Positions 24,425-28,698 of a DNA stretch of 28,698 nt are shown here, in pieces (the stretch's first letter is position 1; every line of letters starts with the position of its first letter). Origin of the DNA: CAISOG01 sp044375625 (GTDB taxonomy: Bacteria; Pseudomonadota; Alphaproteobacteria; CAISOG01); contig JBILMH010000020.1 of the NCBI GenBank assembly GCA_044375625.1, positions 1 to 28,698 of the forward strand, written 5' to 3'. The translations under genes were made by a program, and so were the position numbers. The notes beneath the pieces were generated by a model. It had not been told where the DNA came from, searched no databases, and saw only the letters and a list, made by a program, of their open reading frames with translations.

Positions 24425-25150
24425 ATGAACAATATCACCTACATCGCCCTTTCCTGGCAAAATGGTCTGAAACGCAAATTGGAGGTGGCGGCCAACAATA
24501 TCGCCAACGCCTCAACCTCTGGCTTTAAAAATGACCAGCTGGTCTTTCATGAACTGTTGGAGGGCAAAGCTGAAAAACAACCCAAACTGTCCTATGTGAT
24601 TGACCAGGGTACCGCTACCGACTTTCGTGATGGATCCTTCAGCGCCACCAATGCACCTTTAGATTTTGCTATTGAGGGTCAAGGATTCTTTGCGGTGCAA
24701 ACCCCCGAAGGGGTGCGATACACCCGCAACAGCCAATTTTCTTTGAACAGCACGGGGCAGGTGGTTAACGCCGCCGGCCATCCCCTGCTGGCCAGTGGAT
24801 CCCCCCTGACCATCCCAACCGGTGCTAAGGAAATCACCGTCACGCCAGAGGGCAGCGTGTCAACCGACCTTGGCAATATTGGCAAGATTGACGTGATGAC
24901 CTTTAACGACCCCCGCCTACTGGTCAAAGAAGGCAATGGCCTGTGGAACCCGCCTGAGGGGGAAAAGGCTAAGCCCACGACTTCGGCACGGATCTTGCAA
25001 GGGATGAAAGAGGAATCAAACGTGAACACGGTGGTTGCCATGACCGACCTTATCGAAGTCAACCGTGCTTACGCCAGCATTCAAAAACTTTTGGATAATG
25101 AGCACGAACGGCTTCGCAACGCCATCAGCAAACTTGGCAAACCAGCTTAA
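24425..25150 (+). CDS. flgF: Flagellar basal-body rod protein FlgF
   Basis: 241 residues from the ATG giving MNNITYIALSWQNGLKRKLE, which aligns with the usual FlgF start; the longer frame to 24374 begins at the predicted transcription start and is rejected. The rod-family motif VAANNIANASTSGFK is at about 21-35, and the C-terminal rod motif SNVNTVVAMTDLIEVNRAY is near the end. FlgF is a proximal-rod subunit exported by the flagellar type III system. It precedes flgG by 14 nt. Confidence 0.94.
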   Translation: MNNITYIALSWQNGLKRKLEVAANNIANASTSGFKNDQLVFHELLEGKAEKQPKLSYVIDQGTATDFRDGSFSATNAPLDFAIEGQGFFAVQTPEGVRYTRNSQFSLNSTGQVVNAAGHPLLASGSPLTIPTGAKEITVTPEGSVSTDLGNIGKIDVMTFNDPRLLVKEGNGLWNPPEGEKAKPTTSARILQGMKEESNVNTVVAMTDLIEVNRAYASIQKLLDNEHERLRNAISKLGKPA

Positions 25151-25164
25151 GGAGTTTTTTAACA

Positions 25165-25953
25165 ATGATGCGATCATTAAATATCGGTGCGGGCGGCATG
25201 ATGGCCCAACAAACCAATGTCGATGTTATCTCCAACAACATCGCCAACCTTAGCACCACAGGCTATAAGCGGCAGCGGGCAGCCTTTCAGGATCTTATCT
25301 ATCAGAATTTGCGCCACCCGGGCGCGACCTCCTCCGACAGTGGCACGGTGGTGCCCGCGGGCATCCAACTGGGCTTAGGGGTTAAAACCTCTGAAATTGC
25401 CCGCATCTTAGAGCAAGGCACCTTATCCAGCACCAATCGCCCCCTGGATGTGGCGATAGAGGGCAAGGGGTATTTGCAAATCACCCTGCCCGATGGCCGC
25501 ACCGCCTATACCCGCGATGGCAGCCTGTCGCTAAGTCCAACGGGTGAGATTGTCACCGCCGATGGCTATTCGGTGCAACCTTCCGTCGCGGTACCACAAA
25601 ATGCCCGTTCGATAACCATTGATGAAACTGGCCAGGTCAGCGTGCAGATCGATGGCCAGACCGCGCCCCAGGTGTTGGGACAATTCCAAATGGCCACTTT
25701 TGTCAATGACGCTGGCTTAGAAGCCGTTGGCCGCAACCTATTTATCGAAAGCGCGGCTTCGGGATCGCCCGTCACCGGCGTCGCGGGCAGCTCTGGCTTC
25801 GGCAACATGCAACAAGGCTTTTTGGAGACCTCCAACGTCAATGTGGTCAATGAACTGACCACCCTTATCACCGCCCAACGTTCCTATGAAATGAACTCTA
25901 AGGTCATTGAAACCAGCGACAAAATGATGGGCACCGTTTCACAAATGCAATAG
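25165..25953 (+). CDS. flgG: Flagellar distal-rod protein FlgG
   Basis: 262 residues, the normal length. The N-terminus MMRSLNIGAGGMMAQQTNVD and VISNNIANLSTTGYKRQRA are typical of FlgG, as is the C-terminal SNVNVVNELTTLITAQRSYE. Twenty-six copies or so of FlgG form the distal rod. AAGGAG precedes the ATG at good spacing. Eight bases separate it from flgA. Confidence 0.97.
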   Translation: MMRSLNIGAGGMMAQQTNVDVISNNIANLSTTGYKRQRAAFQDLIYQNLRHPGATSSDSGTVVPAGIQLGLGVKTSEIARILEQGTLSSTNRPLDVAIEGKGYLQITLPDGRTAYTRDGSLSLSPTGEIVTADGYSVQPSVAVPQNARSITIDETGQVSVQIDGQTAPQVLGQFQMATFVNDAGLEAVGRNLFIESAASGSPVTGVAGSSGFGNMQQGFLETSNVNVVNELTTLITAQRSYEMNSKVIETSDKMMGTVSQMQ

Positions 25954-25961
25954 GAATAGCC

Positions 25962-26945
25962 ATGAAAATTCATACCTTACAACATTTTAGCCTTGCAGTT
26001 ATCGTCGCAGCTATCACCATAGTCATGGGCTTAGCCGTCACCCCCGCCATGGCCAGCCCCGTTCTGCCCAATGATCATGTGCCCGCTATTGGCGACGCCA
26101 ACGCCCTGACCGAAAGCCCAACCTTTGAATTGGAAGACAAACGCCTAAGCGACATGCTGATCTTAAGCATGCAGGCAAAATATCCTGACCTTGCCCGCCA
26201 ACCTGGCCTATCCATCTCCCTGAACCGCGATCAAGTGGATACCGAAACCACCAACGCCAAGGCCGACAGCGTAACGGTTGAGGATTTGCAGGTTGATGCG
26301 GGGCGCCGATCCTATCGCGCCACCATGCAGGTTTGGGCGGCGACGCAACCCATCGGCCTGCTGGCCGTCAGCGGCGATCTTAGTCTGAGCAACAAAAAAG
26401 CGACTATCAGCAACAGCGTCAGCAAGCCCAGCTTAGCCGACAAGACCTTGGCCGAGGCTAAGGATGCAACCAAAGTGATGACCGACATTCCTGTACTGAC
26501 CCGCAATATCCGCAGCGGGGAAATTATTTCGGCCGAAGATATTGCCGTGCAGTCCATCAACGTGCGCGGCTATGACCAATTTGTCACCGGCGCCGATCAA
26601 CTGGTGGGGCAGTCCGCCCGCCGCGCCCTGGTCGCCAACCGCCCCATTCGCCCGCTGGATATTGGCCAGCCCGTGTTGATTACCCGCGGCCAGCTGGTAA
26701 CGATTTTGTACCAAACCGACAACATGGCCTTAACCGCCACCGGTAAGGCGATGGAAAACGCTGGCATTAACCAGGCCATCACCGTCATTAATGGCCAAAG
26801 CAACCGCACCATTCAGGCGGTGGTATCAGGCCCCAATCTGGTCACCGTTCATGGCATGCAACCACCCGTGTTGCGCCAGTCACAATTGTCCACCAACACC
26901 AACCCTGTCCGTACCTCGCTGGCACTGCCCAGTGACGGTCGTTAA
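25962..26945 (+). CDS. flgA: Flagellar P-ring assembly chaperone FlgA
   Basis: 327 residues with a signal peptide (hydrophobic about 9-27, cleavage after Ala-Met-Ala). FlgA is a periplasmic chaperone for P-ring (FlgI) assembly. The N-terminal half (about 30-160) is weakly conserved; the SAF domain begins with VLTRNIRSGEIISAEDIAV (about 175-193), and the C-terminal part has GQLVTILYQ and a QAVVSGPNLVTV ending. It is longer than the 220 residues of the E. coli protein, as in other alphaproteobacteria. AGGA lies 6 nt before the ATG. Confidence 0.92.
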   Translation: MKIHTLQHFSLAVIVAAITIVMGLAVTPAMASPVLPNDHVPAIGDANALTESPTFELEDKRLSDMLILSMQAKYPDLARQPGLSISLNRDQVDTETTNAKADSVTVEDLQVDAGRRSYRATMQVWAATQPIGLLAVSGDLSLSNKKATISNSVSKPSLADKTLAEAKDATKVMTDIPVLTRNIRSGEIISAEDIAVQSINVRGYDQFVTGADQLVGQSARRALVANRPIRPLDIGQPVLITRGQLVTILYQTDNMALTATGKAMENAGINQAITVINGQSNRTIQAVVSGPNLVTVHGMQPPVLRQSQLSTNTNPVRTSLALPSDGR

Positions 26946-26963
26946 TTGCTGGAGTTTACGCTT

Positions 26964-27842
26964 ATGATGACCCTGTCTTTCCGCGCTGTTGCCATGAATC
27001 GCCTTTACCGCCGCCTGCAAGCCAGGTCGCGGGCAGATACGGGGCGTAGCGACGCCCAACAGCTTCGCCTTATGTACCTTAGCTATTGCGTGGCTACCCT
27101 AGCGCTGGTGCTGTTGACCTCGGGCTGTGATGCCGCCGATCGCCTCAGCAACATTGGCCGCCCCCCCGCCCTATCCTCCGTCAACAATCCGTTGGAACAG
27201 CCAGATTATAAACCGGTCAGCATGCCAATGCCCGAACAGGTTGCCATCAATCGCCAGCCCAATTCGCTGTGGGCGGGCGGCGCACGATCCTTCTTTAAGG
27301 ATCAGCGGGCTGGACGGGTTGGTGACATCCTTACCGTGACCATTAACATTAAGGATCAGGCCAAGTTGGATAACAGCACCGAACGCAACCGCAGCGATAC
27401 ATCCAGCAGCACGTTGAATGAGCTGTACCTGCTGCACAACCAAATTAAGGCGCTTAGCGGCCTGCTGCCCGATGGTGGTAAGGCACAGCCCCCCGCTGGC
27501 AAGGGCAATTTGTCGGATATCGCGGGTGCCAGCAAATATAAGGGCGATGGCAAAATCGATCGCTCTGAAGATATCCAGTTAAAGGTGGCGGCGGTCATCA
27601 ATCAGATTCTGCCCAATGGCAATCTGGTCATCGCAGGCCGACAAGAAATTCGGGTCAATTATGAATTGCGCGCCCTGCAAATCAGCGGTGTGGTGCGGCC
27701 AGAGGATATTACGCCCAGCAACACCATCTCCTCAGAAAAAATTGCTGAGGCGCGGGTTTCCTATGGCGGCCAAGGTCAAGTGACTGAGGTGCAACAACCC
27801 CGCTATGGCAGCCAGGTTATTGACATCCTCTCCCCCTTCTAA
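26964..27842 (+). CDS. flgH: Flagellar L-ring lipoprotein FlgH
   Basis: 292 residues from an ATG with GGAG 9 nt upstream; a TTG six codons earlier is possible. The lipoprotein signal ends in Leu-Thr-Ser-Gly-Cys, but it lies after about 40 residues of basic sequence, so the ATG at 27072 (256 residues) may be the true start even though it lacks a ribosome-binding site. The FlgH domain shows NSLWAGGARSFFKDQRAGRV, DILTVTINIKDQA, an LPNGNLVIAGRQEI strand pair and the closing YGGQGQVTEVQQPRYGSQ. It forms the outer-membrane L-ring. Confidence 0.94.
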   Translation: MMTLSFRAVAMNRLYRRLQARSRADTGRSDAQQLRLMYLSYCVATLALVLLTSGCDAADRLSNIGRPPALSSVNNPLEQPDYKPVSMPMPEQVAINRQPNSLWAGGARSFFKDQRAGRVGDILTVTINIKDQAKLDNSTERNRSDTSSSTLNELYLLHNQIKALSGLLPDGGKAQPPAGKGNLSDIAGASKYKGDGKIDRSEDIQLKVAAVINQILPNGNLVIAGRQEIRVNYELRALQISGVVRPEDITPSNTISSEKIAEARVSYGGQGQVTEVQQPRYGSQVIDILSPF

Positions 27843-27858
27843 TGGGTGGGTGAAGCGG

Positions 27859-27896
27859 CGGGGGGTGAGGGGGTGGCATCAACCCCTCGCCCCCCG
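27859..27896 (+). terminator. Strong GC-rich hairpin after flgH
   Basis: Stem of 14 bp, 27859-27872 with 27883-27896, containing one T-G wobble (27866/27889) and a 10-nt loop. It begins 16 nt after the flgH stop. No clear T-run follows, so it may act as a terminator with help or as a 3' stabiliser. The remaining gap to 28035 shows no other gene. Confidence 0.55.
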
Positions 27897-28035
27897 TATC
27901 ATTCTCAACCACCACCCCCAGCATCAGCCCGTTGCATACGCTCGCCAGCTTGGCAAAAAGGGTATAGGATTGGCCAGGGCATCACCGCAACAATGCCCCC
28001 CCTAAAAAAATCCCCAACCAGCACCAGCATTATTG

Positions 28036-28698
28036 ATGAACAGCAGCCTAATTCTGGCCAATTTTACCAGCCCCGCCGTGCTGTGTTTCCTGATTGGGGT
28101 GATCGCCGCCCTGGTCAAAAGCGATTTGCGGGTACCGCCGCAGGTGCATGAAACCCTGTCGATGTATTTGTTGTTTGCCATTGGGCTTAAGGGCGGAGTG
28201 GCACTTTCCTATAGCAACCTGGCCGAAATTTTTTATCCCGCCTTGGCCACTCTTAGCTTGGGGGTGATAACCCCGCTGTTGGCCTTTGGCTTAGCGCGGC
28301 GGATTGGCCGACTGGACAGCCTGAATGCTGCGGCCTTGGCGGCGCATTACGGATCGGTGTCGGCGGTGACCTTTATGGCGGCGTTAAACTTTGCCCATCA
28401 GGCCGCCATTGCGCATGAGGGGTTTATGACCGCGCTACTGGCCGTGTTGGAGATTCCCGGTATCGTTGTCGCCCTGATGATCGCCGGCTTTTTGGGTGGC
28501 ACCAAAACCATCCGCCTGCGCCAAGTGGTGCATGAGGCGATTACGGGCAAAAGCGTGATCCTGCTGACTGGTGGATTGATGGTCGGGCTGTTGGCCGATC
28601 GGGGCGGGCTGGCCGCCATTTCCAACGTGTTTGTTTCGCCCTTCCAGGGGGTGTTGGCCTTTTTCCTGCTGGAAATGGGGGTGGTTGCCGCCAGCCGC
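28036..28698 (+). CDS. Sodium-dependent bicarbonate transporter SbtA-family permease (5' part)
   Basis: A frame open from an ATG at 28036 to the window end, 221 codons with no stop. The product is strongly hydrophobic with alternating spans; recognisable stretches are AIGLKGGVALS, AAHYGSVSAVTFMAA and a GFMTALLAVLEIPGIVVALM region, which match the SbtA / DUF897 permease family. SbtA imports bicarbonate with sodium in cyanobacteria; in heterotrophic proteobacteria its substrate is less sure. Full members have about 320-370 residues, so about 60 percent is present. Confidence 0.85.
   Translation, partial: MNSSLILANFTSPAVLCFLIGVIAALVKSDLRVPPQVHETLSMYLLFAIGLKGGVALSYSNLAEIFYPALATLSLGVITPLLAFGLARRIGRLDSLNAAALAAHYGSVSAVTFMAALNFAHQAAIAHEGFMTALLAVLEIPGIVVALMIAGFLGGTKTIRLRQVVHEAITGKSVILLTGGLMVGLLADRGGLAAISNVFVSPFQGVLAFFLLEMGVVAASR

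Noticed and set aside
1..28698. CRISPR arrays, tRNA genes, insertion sequences or integrase genes
   Set aside because: None seen: no spaced direct repeats, no tRNA-like fold noticed and no transposase or integrase product, so nothing here marks the pilus operon as a recent mobile insertion.

Overview
The window looks like the chromosome of a flagellated alphaproteobacterium with mid-range GC. I judge this from three things. The flagellar gene order fliL-fliM-DUF6468-motE facing flgF-flgG-flgA-flgH is typical of Rhodospirillales-like and Micavibrio-like lineages. Two perfect CtrA boxes (TTAA-N7-TTAA) and one perfect sigma-54 promoter are present. mnmA is a standard chromosomal gene. I cannot name the species from sequence alone.

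Layout. (1) Positions 1-17,495, all on the minus strand: a very compact, probably single transcription unit read right to left. It starts with four VirB2-type pilin genes, one of them a three-domain tandem fusion, followed by VirB3 and the VirB4 ATPase. Next come three large, secreted, cysteine-rich proteins of unknown family, the first with a VirB5/TrbJ-like start. Then follow a 59-residue VirB7-like lipoprotein, VirB8 and VirB9. Without a break the cluster continues with type IVb-pilus / type II-secretion parts: a PilN-like secretin lipoprotein, a PilP-like protein, a GspE/PilQ-type ATPase, a GspF/PilR-type membrane platform and a bitopic membrane protein. No VirB6, VirB10, VirB11 or VirD4 is seen. 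(2) 17,496-17,764: AT-rich divergent intergenic region with a perfect CtrA box. (3) 17,765-20,881, plus strand: a polytopic membrane protein of unknown function, possibly GT-C-like, and mnmA (tRNA 2-thiouridylase). (4) 20,929-24,096, minus strand: fliL, fliM, DUF6468 protein, motE. (5) 24,097-24,424: divergent regulatory region with a CtrA box and a sigma-54 promoter. (6) 24,425-27,842, plus strand: flgF, flgG, flgA, flgH, then a strong GC-rich hairpin. (7) 28,036 to the end: 5' part of an SbtA-type sodium-dependent bicarbonate permease, cut by the window edge.

How the parts may work together. The left 17 kb encodes what looks like a hybrid envelope machine. A conjugation-type pilin set, energised by VirB4 and with VirB7/8/9 scaffold parts, is co-transcribed with a secretin, a secretion ATPase and an inner-membrane platform that normally build type IVb pili. 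The secretin gene follows virB9, where virB10 would be expected. This is the most interesting content of the window. Its CtrA box suggests cell-cycle or dispersal-phase control shared with the flagellum. Between the first pilin gene and the triple-pilin gene lies an 18-bp hairpin that is fully paired only in the minus-strand RNA, consistent with an RNA-level expression element.
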